Below, piece after piece: positions 50,460-63,400 of a stretch of DNA of 64,000 bases. Both the position numbers and the translations under genes were made by a program. Within the stretch, counting starts at the first letter, position 1. Every line of letters starts with the position of its first letter. Where the stretch lies: contig NC_092573.1 in assembly GCF_037975245.1 (NCBI RefSeq), positions 21,419,265-21,483,264 of the forward strand, given 5' to 3'. The DNA comes from Apostichopus japonicus (Eukaryota; Echinodermata; Holothuroidea; Aspidochirotida; Stichopodidae). The notes under the pieces were generated by a model. The model was not told the DNA's origin, did no database searches, and saw only the letters and a program-made list of their open reading frames with translations.

Positions 50460-52241
50460 TTTTTAGCAGACATCGTTTGTTACACAGTTGTAAACATTTG
50501 ATTGAGAAAAGATTACATTAAGATAAATGTAATTTAATTATATTTATTTTTTTAATGAAATAAACAATGATAACAGATTGACATTAATTTGAAAAATCAA
50601 GATGCTATAATTACCGCTAAATTGTGTTCTTGAATACATAAAATGATGCATGAGCTGCCTGTGTAGTATCTTTAAACTAGAATGTAAAACTGTATGTAAG
50701 GTTTGATGGATGACGTCATCGTAACAGGGTATGAACCAATGTTATCCTAGTTAGATATCATTAAAAAGTTTGTGTTTATATGAGTTCTGCAGATACTGTT
50801 GACCCTTTAATGAATTTTGACCTTTCTTGAGCGATTTTTTTTTTACCCACAAAAATTAATACATTTATTCTCAAAATGTTGCAAAATGACACCTCATTGA
50901 AGTATAGTAAAATTGTCAATGTTACAATTCTTTAGCTATTGTGGTCACAACGTTTTCACATTTGAGCCATTTGACGTCAAATGACGTTGGCCTTAACTAA
51001 TGGCAAGGGGTTTGTCCAACTCAGAATAGGTAACCTACATGTTTTCGTTCTTGAGATAAGGTAGGTAGAAGGTTTTTACTGTTTTATCCTGTTTATTTCT
51101 TATTTTATGCAATCGATCTTTGTAATTAGTACTATAGGGATATACTATGCCCCATTGCCAAAGCAAAAACCAACAGTACATGCACTACGTAGTTTTCATG
51201 CTTGCAATAATAGAACGGAAACTTTAAAAAAGTATTCTTCTGCTAAATCTGCTAAAAATATTTGGATATCACGTTTGATTTGTATTGACTCAAAATTGCT
51301 GACGAAAAATTACACCCATACAAGAAATGGAATAAACTGCCACTTGTTCACAATCGACGGACCACAGAGAAACGTTAAAGCGCAGAAAACGGAATCGGCT
51401 CCAACAATATAGGTTATTCTCACATGTCGTATTCCAAACAAAAACTGTGGGGAAAAAAAGCAAATTACAAATCTGCCAAGTAGTCCTTTTACAGAGAATC
51501 GCATCGAACTAGATAGGAAGCCTGACTACGAAAGAAATTTTTGACTTACTTAAGTCTCCCGCGGGTGAAATTATTCCTAAAGTGACGGGGAAATTAAGAT
51601 GGAAGACATTTTGCTACTCACGCCAAAACACAAACTGGTTCATGAATATTAAAAAGTTCAACAACAAACTTTATGAACATTGCATATGATCTGTGGCCTA
51701 CTTTTCATCATAACTGAAACTCTACAGAAGGCCCTGTTTTGGACCCTCACATGCCAACAAAAATATTTTTCCTGAACAACTTTGGTTTACCACCATTCAA
51801 ACGTAATATCCTCAACATTTCAGCACATTTGGAAAAAGGCTTTAACAGGAGTAGAATTTTTTACTTTTTCAGAAAATGACCTCTCGTGACCTCAAATGAC
51901 CTTCAATTTTTTTTAATTATGATCGCATGTATGAAAATTTAACTCACAAAAACCACTGATGAAATTTCAACCGAATCAAATCGGCAGAATTGCAAGATTG
52001 CTATAGCTATAACTGAAATTGGCCCCACAAATGAAATTGGCTACTTTTTTGCTTTAAAATTGGCCAGAAGGATGTGCGGAGGTGCGGGCATGAGAGCTAC
52101 GAGAATGGATTTTTAAAGAACGGGGTTGAGCGGCATTGTAACCGTAGAAGTGTGGCGTGTAGCTCTGCAAACATTGCATAACTTTAACTTGTTTAAGAGA
52201 TAAAAAAGCGGTGTAACGTAAGGTTCCGTGTCTTGTATATC
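50460..52241. other. Intergenic; no gene seen
   Basis: AT-rich. A 101-codon frame at 51107-51412 has no recognised motif and no splice context and is not called. TGACGTCATCG at about 50711 is a CRE-like word. Confidence 0.4.
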
Positions 52242-52249
52242 AACAAGAA

Positions 52250-52557
52250 AAAGGGGGTATAGGAAGCTTCCAAAAAGTGGGGGCACAACATCAGAGGGGC
52301 ACTTTCTCATTCTACAACCACCACTCGTTATGCTATAAACCGATACACACCGGCCATTTCACTTAAATATATATTATGGTGCATGTGAATAATTAAAATA
52401 AAATATTAAAATTAACACAGGCTTAAGATATCCAAAAGACAGTTCTTCATCGATGGGGCACATTTTATTTGCCAGTAGGGCACATTTGCTATTTTGGAAA
52501 AAAGTGGGGGGGGGGCACGTGCCCTCAGTGCCTCCCCCCCTTGCTCCATACCCCGTG
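52250..52557 (-). mobile_element. hAT-type MITE, copy C, inverted, perfect 8-bp target duplication
   Basis: Bounded by AACAAGAA at 52242-52249 and 52558-52565. Reverse orientation of the family at 49426 and 50059, with the same interior words and an internal deletion of roughly 80 bp. Confidence 0.9.
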
Positions 52558-52980
52558 AACAAGAAGCCGAAATAGTTTTAAGATTAAGCTTAGTGATAAA
52601 TAATTTCTTTCTTTTTTTTTGCTTAGTTTTTTATGCAAGTTTCGTTACCATTCGATGCTCCATTATCATGCCGTCTAGTTTCTCGTTTAATCATAGCGAC
52701 GGTGATGCAAAATTCAAATTTGCTTTTGGCGTTTGATGAAAGAGTGTCAAAAAAAGGAAAAAAGTAGAGTAAAACATTCCTATTGATTGTTCGGTAAAAT
52801 TACTGACATAAATCTAAAACTCTGTCTTATTTGTGTCCAACCGCAATTGACTTTTACGTAGGCCTAACACTCGCAAAATTGTACCCAAGAATTAATATGT
52901 GGCGGTGCATTTGCGAGTGGCAAAAGTTTCTATTTTACCTATATAGTTAACAATTTTAATTCTGTACTTTTCCGTAAGTT

Positions 52981-52982
<2 letters not shown>

Positions 52983-53018
<36 letters not shown>
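52983..53018. repeat. (TA)n microsatellite
   Basis: About 36 bp of TA. Confidence 0.95.
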
Positions 53019-53020
<2 letters not shown>

Positions 53021-54139
53021 ACCCGGTACCTAATTAAAAGCTCAAATGGGCTTTATATGGACTCTTCTTTCCTACGTCATTCGGTGTATACTCATACTCT
53101 CTCATTCCCCCTCAACCCCACCCCTTCCTCCCAAAATACCCCCTTATCATAAGTCCTCAGTTCCCTGACATCGAATATTCATTCAATTAACCGGGAGCCA
53201 ATACACGTTGTTGTCTTCCTTTGTTCGTGGATAGATAATTGAGCGAAGCCTCTCTATTAGCTATAAACAGAATAAATCTGCTACATCCAATATTTGTTGG
53301 ATTTTGTCTTTCGTCAAATACAGAAGCTGTCAGCTCTATCAAACCTTATTAAACCTTAATTCGAATGTCATTTATTATTTGCTCTTTAATAGGGTTGGCA
53401 GGTTTCCTTGTTAACCGGTCAGGCGGTCAAAGGGCTCATCTAAGGTAATGCTGATGCCTATTGTTTTTTAAACCAAGGACATTTCTGACCATCTTACCAA
53501 CTAAAAAAAAAAAATTTTTAAAAGTAATCTCTACGGGTTCGTAATTTCGCATTATCTTCAAATCAAATCCTTTTGTTCCAGATAAATCCTGGCTGTTTTG
53601 TAACCTTGTTAGATGACGCCACAATAGACTTTGATAACCTTGTCAACTTGTTATTCCGAAAGACTCGGTGCCTTAATGAGGCTCCCGCAGAGTACTAGTC
53701 ACTAGGTTATTGTTTAAGAAAGAATAAGAAGAAAAAGAAGAAGAAGAAGAAGGGAAAAAATTAGATAATTAGATTCCAAATTAAAATGGAAAAAATTACA
53801 AGGTTTCCTTAATCAGGTCTTGAAAATTAAAAAGAAACATTTGATTCTCTTATTAAAATACTTTCAATTTCCTTTTTTCTTCTACTCTGTCTTGATGACG
53901 TAATGCATGTAATAAGGACACTAATTAATTTCCGCAGGGCGCTCACTTAAACACAATCATAAATCCATGGTAACTTTGTCACATCGAAAAAGTCGCTGTA
54001 TTAACACTATATAATAACTATGCACTACTGTTCACGTTGTCTGCATGGTAAGTCCGCATTATCCACAAATAGTATGCAAGAAAGGCGAACTAGTTGTCTC
54101 ATCTAGGTTAAGAATTTCAACCCTACCTTAGCACCTACA

Positions 54140-54141
54140 AT

Positions 54142-54213
<72 letters not shown>
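54140..54213. repeat. (TA)n microsatellite with CATA interruptions
   Basis: TA blocks broken by AAATA and ACATACATACATA segments. Confidence 0.95.
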
Positions 54214-54216
<3 letters not shown>

Positions 54217-54615
54217 CATGAAAAAAAACCCCACTTTAATTGAGTAATTTAGCTGAACACGATTTCTTATTTCTAAACATCAATTCACTTGGTGAAGGAG
54301 GGTGTACAACCTATGACTCAATGCTATCTACAGTGATTGTACAGTGATTTGTAAGCATATTCACATTTGGGAGATACGACTTATAAATCAGTGTTAACTT
54401 CGACAGGACAGTAACGTTACTTTTTCGTCCACTTTTCAAGATGGGGGTATAGTGGCCGTCTCTGCCACACCCTCATCCTTGTTCCTACGCACATGTAAAT
54501 GTTAGTAACTATTATATATGAGACCCTTTATAGAAGGTACTAAATGGTGAAACAGATGACCTCAGGTAGTTCATTGATAATATTACTATAGGTTATAAAA
54601 TACTTCAAATATTCT

Positions 54616-54983
54616 CAAGGGCGTAGGAACCGGGGGGCTGGGGGGCGCCAGCCCCCCCCCGTGAAAAATATGGAGGGGCGGAAGTATCATTCCGCCCCCC
54701 GCTTCGCAAGTTAGAAAACCCCTTTTTCATTTCCAAATGAGAAAAAAAATCTCATTTGGAGCACCAAATTGCATCTAAGGCCTGGTGAAAATACAAAATT
54801 AAGTTTACAAAATGGAGTGGGTTTTGAAGTGTGCTATATTGCACCAAATTGCATCTGAGGCTACCTGGAAATGCAAAAAATTCCAAAGGGGAGGGGGACA
54901 CCCCCCTCCCCTTAGACCCCTCCCCCAGGCCGGCCATCAGTCTTCAGCCCCCCCCCACTCAAAAGTACCTTCCTACGCCACTG
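54616..54983. mobile_element. Second hAT-type MITE family, perfect 8-bp target duplication
   Basis: Flanked by AATATTCT at 54608-54615 and 54984-54991. It starts CAAGGGCGTAGGAACC and ends CCTTCCTACGCCACTG, which are imperfect inverted repeats related to those of the 49426 family, so both may use the same transposase. Inside, a block with CACCAAATTGCATCT is repeated twice (about 54762 and 54842). G/C-run rich, non-coding. Confidence 0.92.
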
Positions 54984-54991
54984 AATATTCT

Positions 54992-57440
54992 TCAGAGTGG
55001 ACTTAGACTTGAAGAGTTTATGGCTCCATGAATTCACAGATGTCATTAATGTCATTAACAAATTTGTATGGCTTTTATTAACTAAATCACTGGATAACGT
55101 TAGCATATATACTACATTGGTTCGCATTGAAAGTAAAAAAAAAATGAAAATCCGCGGATTCAGGAGGGCGGGATGGAGGGAGGTGAGGGGCTGGGGTTGA
55201 GCCCACGAAAAAGTATAAATATAAGCACAATCTTCAGTGTAGAACTCATTTTAGACCTAATTTATGCCAAATATAAACAAAATAATAATAACAAGAAGTT
55301 TGAGAGTTCTGCTCACAGTGTATTATTTCATAGAACATTAAAGAAAAATTATTAGAAGAGGTCATTTCATTTTCTATTAGTATTATTATTTTTTTCTCAC
55401 TCGATATATCAATATCGGCGTGATATACTATTTACCTGCAAGGTCAAATCACGACCAGTATAGAAAGTATCGGATTTTACCCTCAACAAATATATTTGCC
55501 CGATTTGATTTACAGTTGCAGGTTTGGCACACAAAAAAAAAGAATATTTAAAAAAAAGAAGCTTGACTTCAAGTTGTATTGTAATCCTGTTAAGACAAGC
55601 CGAAGAGGGTATATAATGAAATATCTGTAGTAATTGATAAGAAAAGAGACAAATAAATTTGGAAAATGGGCGTTGTTCATATACTTATTCTATAAGATGT
55701 TAGTTTTGAGAAGATCTTTTATCACACTTTATCATATCATATAGATGATATGAGACGGAATGTAATAAAATTCCCGTGAAACAGTGTAATTCAAAGAGAC
55801 TATCTGGGCGTAAATATAATATTTGATTGAGATATTTAAGAAAATATTTTCTTTTTTATGGAAGGCCAACGTTGAACAACTTTATATAGTATGATAAGAC
55901 TCCACCCAGAAATATTAGTCTCCAAACTTTAAGTTAAAGAGGGAAAAAGATAAGTCCCTAGTGGCACCTATAAATACTGTATAAGAAGTTGTGGTAATTA
56001 AAAATTATTGGAATATCACTTGTGAAGAAACTGTCGAGCACATCCCAATTTTCTAGTAAGTTATAAGAAGAAATATTGCAACATAATAAGGACATTTAGA
56101 ACAACGTCAAGTACGGTTTCAAAGATTGAAAGTGTGACATTTTCTCCCGCCGGCATTGTGTAAATTCTGTGAGTTTAAACAAGCCCTTGTGCCTTTAATG
56201 GGGGATTGTCTTCCGAACATTCTTCAAATAACGATTGCCAGGGGCAGAAGAGAGCGGCCAGGGTGAGGGAAGGGGGGGGGGAGGGTAGATTGCATGGGAA
56301 TGTGCCCAGAGTTTTTCGAAAATATAAAATACATGAAAGAATACCCCGACCCCTTTTCACAGATACGAAGTAGTGGCCCTCGTTTGGAAAAAGGCTATTC
56401 TCTGCGTTATAATTAAAAGCGTAACCTTTTGTTAGTCCTATATAAATAATGCTATACTCGTAACTAAATTTAAATACCGTGTTGCTGAAAACGTCTCTTT
56501 GATGAAAAACAAAGGGCAAATATTCAAATATTGGAAGTTGTGGTACGGAAAGCTGATAGGTTCCATTTTAGGAATTTTTGAGGTAACTTTGTGGTTTGCT
56601 CCCTCAAAACAAAAGTTATCAAATGTTAACCAATTCAATATTGTCTACATTGAGCAACGTTATTCTTTGATCAGGTCGGTGCTGACCTCCATAACAAATA
56701 CGAAGGTCCCTCTGATACATTAATTTAATCCCTAGCGTATTTAGTCCGATCAGGAAGTTTGTTTGTACCAGCACATTCGATATCAAACAGAAAGAACTTA
56801 CTTACGGGAGTTTTAAAATATTATAACCGTACTACCTAATCCTTTTGTTGTGGTTGTCATAGCATTGCAAGGGGTCAAAGGTTACAATATTGACCGAGTA
56901 CACTACGTTCGGAATATGTCGCTTATCCGGGCTATATGTAGTTTTGTACAGTACCTATGGACGTTGTGCACTGATATTAACGTTAAAACAGTAACCCACG
57001 ACTTACGACAGTAAGAGTATTGACCGAAAAAGACCTAGCCTACTTGTGAAAGTGGCAACGCTGAGCACCACCTAGAGTAAATGTTAATGAAATTTACCAA
57101 TTGGTGGGAAATGAAATCATGCTCAACCGTTTATCGGCTAAAATAAAGTTGAAATAAAAAAATAAAAGTAGGAGAATAACTTAACGTTAAACAGCAAACA
57201 CCTTAGCCTACTCCTTAGCCCTACTGCAGAGTAACGTTCGGGCTTTCACAGTTTTTGACACAGCCTCACAGTAACACTAACTTTTACTAACTAGTGTTAC
57301 AGGTATACACTAACGTTACTTAGGTCTTGTCTTGCGTATCAGTAATTAGGTAAGCTTATGCCTAATTCAGTCAGGCAACTGTGTGTAATTTGCACATCAT
57401 CACCATTTGCCAACGCTGTATTCAGACTTGCCTATAAAAG
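54992..57440. other. Intergenic before the 57.4 kb gene
   Basis: A G-rich fragment around 55150-55200 with CCGCGGATTC resembles a word at 58964-58975 and may be transposon debris. 56260-56290 is G-rich. The last 400 bp, with less simple sequence, is where the downstream gene's promoter would be; no clear TATA or other core element is seen. Confidence 0.4.
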
Positions 57441-60400
57441 ATGACAGAATTGTATGAAAGACCTGAAGATGTTGGCGAAATACTTGTGAAGGTAAATGAA
57501 TGGATTTGCTCTTGGCTTTGCCTTATGTTAGGACTGCTCTCAGTATTTAAGGCCTAACAGTAACATAGGTTAATATTGTTAAAAGGATAGACTGAGGTTA
57601 GTCCAGAGGAAATTTATTTTGACCTTATGAAAACAGAACACAATCTAGGTTAGCCGAAGCATCCATGTTAATTTTGGCATCATGTAATTGCTACATGGCA
57701 TTCTGGCCTAGACCTATCCTATTGGCAATTGAAATTGACACAGTTTGAAAGAAACTGGTCAGACATCGTAGTTGCACAGTCTACTGGCAGCAAAATGCTT
57801 TATCATCTGACCTTGGATTGGATAGGGTCCCAGTTTTACATGGGCCTAAAGCCCACCCTGCACTGTATGCCTGATCTTGACCTGACTCAACTCGACATTC
57901 GTTACGTGGAAAAATTTTAATCTTGAAGACTAATAGTTGTACTCTGAATGACTGATCAGCTCACACAACGACTCTTTGCTGGTAGCGACCGGAGCCTGTT
58001 TATGTGCAAATTTATGAACCAGTGATTGGTTAATTTGTTAAAATGGTACTGTACCAGTCATGAACCCCCAACACACTGCACTGCTGCCAATAGGGAAACG
58101 CTAGTTTTCCCTGCTGATGCCAACACAACTTAAAAGACTATCCAAGCTATTTCATGTGATGACAGTCAAGTTGCATTGGGTAGTGATCATTTGTGTCGAA
58201 TGGCGGGCTTAAGTAGATTTGGAGTTTTAGGTTTATACCAGTAATTATAGATCGCCATAGAGAAGACTGAACCAATTTTCTTCCATAACGTTGATATCTA
58301 AATTCCTAACTATTCAGGTGCAGGAAGACCTACAACAGCTCAGAGATGCTTTGCTTCAGAAGAATCTAGGTGCAGGTAATAAAGCGTTGGACATTTCATC
58401 TCTAGAAAGTGCAATTGAAAAGACAGAAGATGGCATAAAGGTACTCAATTTTGACTATATTTCTATTAGTCTTCAGTAAGTATTCCCCATAGCAATCCAT
58501 CCAATCTCAATGCTGAATGTGCATATCTTCTTTTGTAATTGTCCAAGTGACCAAGGGTTTGACCAGCATTTCAGTGCAGTGGATGGCCAGACTTTTGGGC
58601 CTTCACACGCAAAACTGGTAAAGTATGTTCTGCCAAAAAAAAAAGTGAAAAGAATTGATGTAGAAATCACAAAGTACTGATGGGAAACTAAGGTGGATAC
58701 TTCTGCTTTTAAAGTGGTGAACAAATTGTTGCAGTATCCAAATTTGTGATGCTGAGCCGTGCACCAGAGTTGTAATGTTATGCTAAAATCATGATTTCAG
58801 TATTTCCCATGTTATATATTAACATATCATTTTCAACCTCACAATTCTTAAGAGTGTTAATCAGAACAAACATGAATTAAGACCTAACTTGTAGTATAAA
58901 TATGCCTCTGGATGCACCATTTTTGACGTTTAGCCGACGTCAAATTTTTGTCTTAGGTGGAGGATCCGCGGACATTCAAACCCCCCTACATGGAAGTTGG
59001 TTTCAACCCTTCTTTATAAAATCCTTCATTTGCCTCTGGCCCATCCATAAAGGTTTCCCACTTCACCTAATACAGAAATTTCAAAAATTCCCACTTGCCC
59101 CTCCCCCCCCCCCCAAACCTCTGAGATCTTATGCACACCACTGGTTCTAGAGTATGCTGACAGTTAGTCTTAATTGTCAAATAAGTTTTCAACAGCAGTC
59201 AGTTCTGTCTCATTTAATACACAATCGTGCCTAATGCGGGATTGGCCATCTGAGAATTGATCTCAGACATTGAAAGAAGTTAAAAAATATGGAATGCGAA
59301 CTACTTTGGAAGAAATTAAATGTACAAGTTGATCTCCCTTTCTTCAACCTTGACCCTTTTTTGCATTTTCTATTATATTTTGATATAAACTTTTGTATTT
59401 TGAAATTTTTTGCTGATTTATACTCTGCAGGCTCAATCAGAGAGAATTCTTGGTGTGGTTAACAATCGCATCACAACGCTGCCCTCTGTCGATGCTACAA
59501 AGTCGAAAAGCTCTGACCCACATGCCATACAGTGAGTTCTATTAAAGCAGCATTTTGCATTTGGCCGCCGTTTTCTACTTTTTTGACATGTCCATCAAGT
59601 TTTTTACATATATCAATCACAAAACAGCAAACTAAGATAGTAGCCAAGTTTTTCCCTGCCAACAACGTTAATTGGTGAGTAATTAAGGATATTTGCAGAT
59701 AATGAGAAGAGTGTCCACGACAAATTCCACATACAAAATTAATCACATTCAGTTCCCCCAAACCCACTAGTTTGAATTCAACCAATCAGAACAACAAAGT
59801 TGAAAGTTGCAAAGTTTTCGACTTTTATGCCACCATTTGAAGTAAAATTTAAATAGATAAGCTAGTTATGTATGTCGTTATGGCATAGTGGAGTCAGTGA
59901 GATTGAGAAATTCATAGAAAACGACGCAAAATGCTGCTTTAAGTTACATTATTATTTTAACTTGCAAAAACGGCAGTGACAAGTCAACTTGTGCATTCAA
60001 TATGTCAACACATTCTGCATTAAGTGTTTGCTCTTGGAAAGCTGTGACTATACTTAAAAATATCTGAGTATGTTTCTCCATTATGAACATAATTATTTAC
60101 ATGTAAGGGAAATTTTACAAGAAGAGCTAATTGACCAAAAAGGGGGCAAAATGTAATTTTAAAGTATCAAAGATTTACTGTACTGTAGGTTCCGATGTAT
60201 TGAATGGTCATTCTCAAACCCCATTACGGCATTTAATTAAATTTATCAATTAGGTCTTGAAAAACTGAGTTTCGTAATTAATGAATTATTAACTTTTGCC
60301 TTGCTCGTTGCTGCAAACAGACCGATCCAGATTTTCAAATTTTTTATTAATGAGACAGTTCTGGCTCAGACATTATTTTAGAAATGGGAAACAAGTAAAG

Positions 60401-63400
60401 ATTTGTAAACTTCACTTTATGAAACAGTACTGTAATATATGATTAAGGGATGCCATGACCGGTAACTGGTCTTATGTATGTAGACAGGTTTCGTTAATTA
60501 TAATATTTGCCATATTGATTGACCAGTCTTGCTAAAAAAAACCCAAACAATATTGAGAGGTAGTATGAAACATATTTTTGATAAAACTAAAATGTTCCAT
60601 ATTGAGTTCAAAATAAATTTAAGATTCAACAATGAAAGAAACACTTCATTTTTTCCGTATATGCAGCCATACCTTGTTTTTTCTTACAGAGAATCAGTTT
60701 GGGATATTGGTGGCAATGATGAATATCCAAGCAAAAGAGGCAATAACCTGTACACTGATAGGTAAGAATTAATTGTTCTTCTAAGAGGTACTTAACCTCT
60801 ACAATGATAGGTAAGAATTAATTGTTCTTCTAAGAGGTACTTAACCTCTACAATGATAGGTAAGAATTAATTGTTCTTCTAAGAGGTACTTAACCTCTAC
60901 AATGATAGGTAAGAATGAATTGTTCTTCTAAGAGGTACTTAACCTGTACACTGATAGGTAAGAATGAATTGTTCTTCGAAGAGGTGGTATCCTCTACAAT
61001 GAAAGGTAAGAATTTATTTTTGGTAACCTAGTGGTACAGTAGATAAGAATTCATTTTCTTTCCAAGAGATGACACCTAGTATTTCATCAAACTGTTATAT
61101 ATTTATTCGAAAATGTTTGTATTTTAAGCATTCTGCTATGATATACCAAATAGTAAATATTATTCCCTGAAATGGACATTAATAAGATATTAATGCATAA
61201 TTCCATTGGATTCCTAAAACATAAGAGAAATCATATGGTTTAAATCAAAACTGAATAATTTTCAAACATTTCAGCCAGTTTGAAAATTTTCTAATGCTAG
61301 TACCACTCCACATTGTCCTCCCATATCATGCTTCAAAGCACTCATGCTGGCAGTATGAACAGTTCCTAACCTGTATCTGATAGTTAAACATGATGTTCAT
61401 ACTGCTCATACTGTCAGTATGAGTGCTTTGAAGCAGGACATGAAAGTATAGTACAGAGAGAATTGTCCCAACTGGGTGCTTTTTCTCATCATTCTGTGAA
61501 GTGAAACTTGAGTAGTTTTGAGTTATTGAGCTATGTTGTTATGAGATTTTGTTTTTCAAAAAAGTTAATAAAAATTGTACCAATATCAACTCAAAAAACT
61601 GCTTTTTACTGGTGCTGTGGCCGAGTGGATAAAGGCGGTGGCATTTGAAGCAACAAGGCCTAGCAATCGGGAGGTTTGGGATTCGATCCCCGGCCGGGTC
61701 ATAGAAAGGCAGGTTTATCATCCAAGGGTTTTCTCATCTACTGTTTTCCCATTTGCCATGACTTTCTAAATTGAAAAGGTTCCAAATTTGAGTTCAAGTG
61801 AAAAGTTGTAATCCATAAGCCCCTGCAGGCTTCTCTCACATTCCTGATCACTTAAGTGTCTTAAATAATTATTATAATTGTCATTATTATTAAACTAAAA
61901 CTATCTTGCATCAATTTGTACTAAAAATGATCTCTGAACAAAACAGTTGTCAATATGTTGACTTTTCAAACTGAATTTCATTTCCAAAATTTTATGACGG
62001 AGAAAGCAAAGTTTTATTGATAATAACTGACATACAATTATTTGTGTCATTATTTTATTCAAAGTGCCCAGGGTAAGTGGTTGTTAAAATAGAATGGATT
62101 CATCAATTAGTTTGCTTCAGTAATGTTCATTTGAAGAAAAAACAAGTAGTCGTGGAGTGTTTGTACAAAGTGTGACCAAATGGATGGATTTCTATTTTTA
62201 AATAAGGCTGTATGGCATACTTATTGTTTTGGAATCTGGTAAAGGGAAAGAGAGCAAAGCACACTATTTAACTTCTGTTCCTGATGCTTGTTGCCCTAAT
62301 AATCATCAATTTCCTATAAATAACTGTAGTAAATTATATAACTTGGTATTTGTAACTTGATTAATTTAGCAGTTTATCTGTAGCCTACACACCAAGAGAC
62401 AAGAGTTATTCATGTTTTATCTTGATAGAAATATAATTTATTCAAAACCCATCTTCCATATTCCAATTAGCATGGCATGTTTTACGACAACTTTGAAGCC
62501 AATAGAAGAAAAAAACAGGGAGAACAAAAAAAACGAGAAAAACAATTATTTAATATGCCAGCTAGCTGAAAAAAAAAAACAATTATTTTCTAAGTACAGA
62601 AATAACATTGCGGATTATTAAAAACAAAACCAGTGCAGAACAATTTCATTTAGGAAACCCGTGTGGGTTACGTCAGTCCATGAATTACGAAACAGATGTC
62701 AGTGGAAGATGCCCCACAGGTGACATCATTACAGAACGTTAGTCGTTGCCAAATGTGACCGAAATGCAATTAAGAGTGAATCTGAGTACACGTGAAGCAC
62801 CTCGTGCGAGTTCACCGAGAGTTCATGTCGACAACTATATAGCAGCTAAAAAACTGTCGAGTCACACCCGCCATTGCTGTCGTTACTTACAACTTAAAGG
62901 AACGTTCCTGTGTCTGATGGAGTATGCGACCATCTTGGAAATCATTATTGCACACTTTTCAATGAGTGTATTAACAATGGCGGAACCTTTCTTATGCAAA
63001 AGTCGTGCACAGGGCTGTTTATTTGGCTAAGATCATGGGTATTAGTATTTGTTCTTTCTGGATACACAGTAAAAACCTGAAGATCTACCTCATGTTTCAC
63101 AAATTTCTGCCACATTACCTATTGCCTTCCAGGAAGCTGTTTTGGGAGGCTGTTTTGGAAGGGAAAGTTGGTTATGTATTAAAAAGACTAATGTATAATA
63201 AAATTACAAAGCTTGATTAACTTTTCTTAATGGTGAATTTGGTCTTCTCTTGGACAAGTTCACGGATCAGTTGCCTGTGGATGAATTTAATCATCTCTGG
63301 TCCACCAGACAACCATTGAATTGGGCTACAGCACACCTTTCCTTTTGAAACCTGACTTTGAGGGTATGTATCATTGAATATCTTTTTTTTTTTTCTTTTG

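Noticed and set aside
51107-51412. 101-codon frame
   Set aside because: No motif, no codon bias apparent, no neighbours in phase.
61609-61700. A tRNA-Ser gene
   Set aside because: A and B boxes are present but the acceptor stem does not pair and a SINE body follows.
61575-61769. 64-codon frame with AEWIKAVAFEATRPSN
   Set aside because: Translation of the tRNA-like SINE head; a common false prediction.
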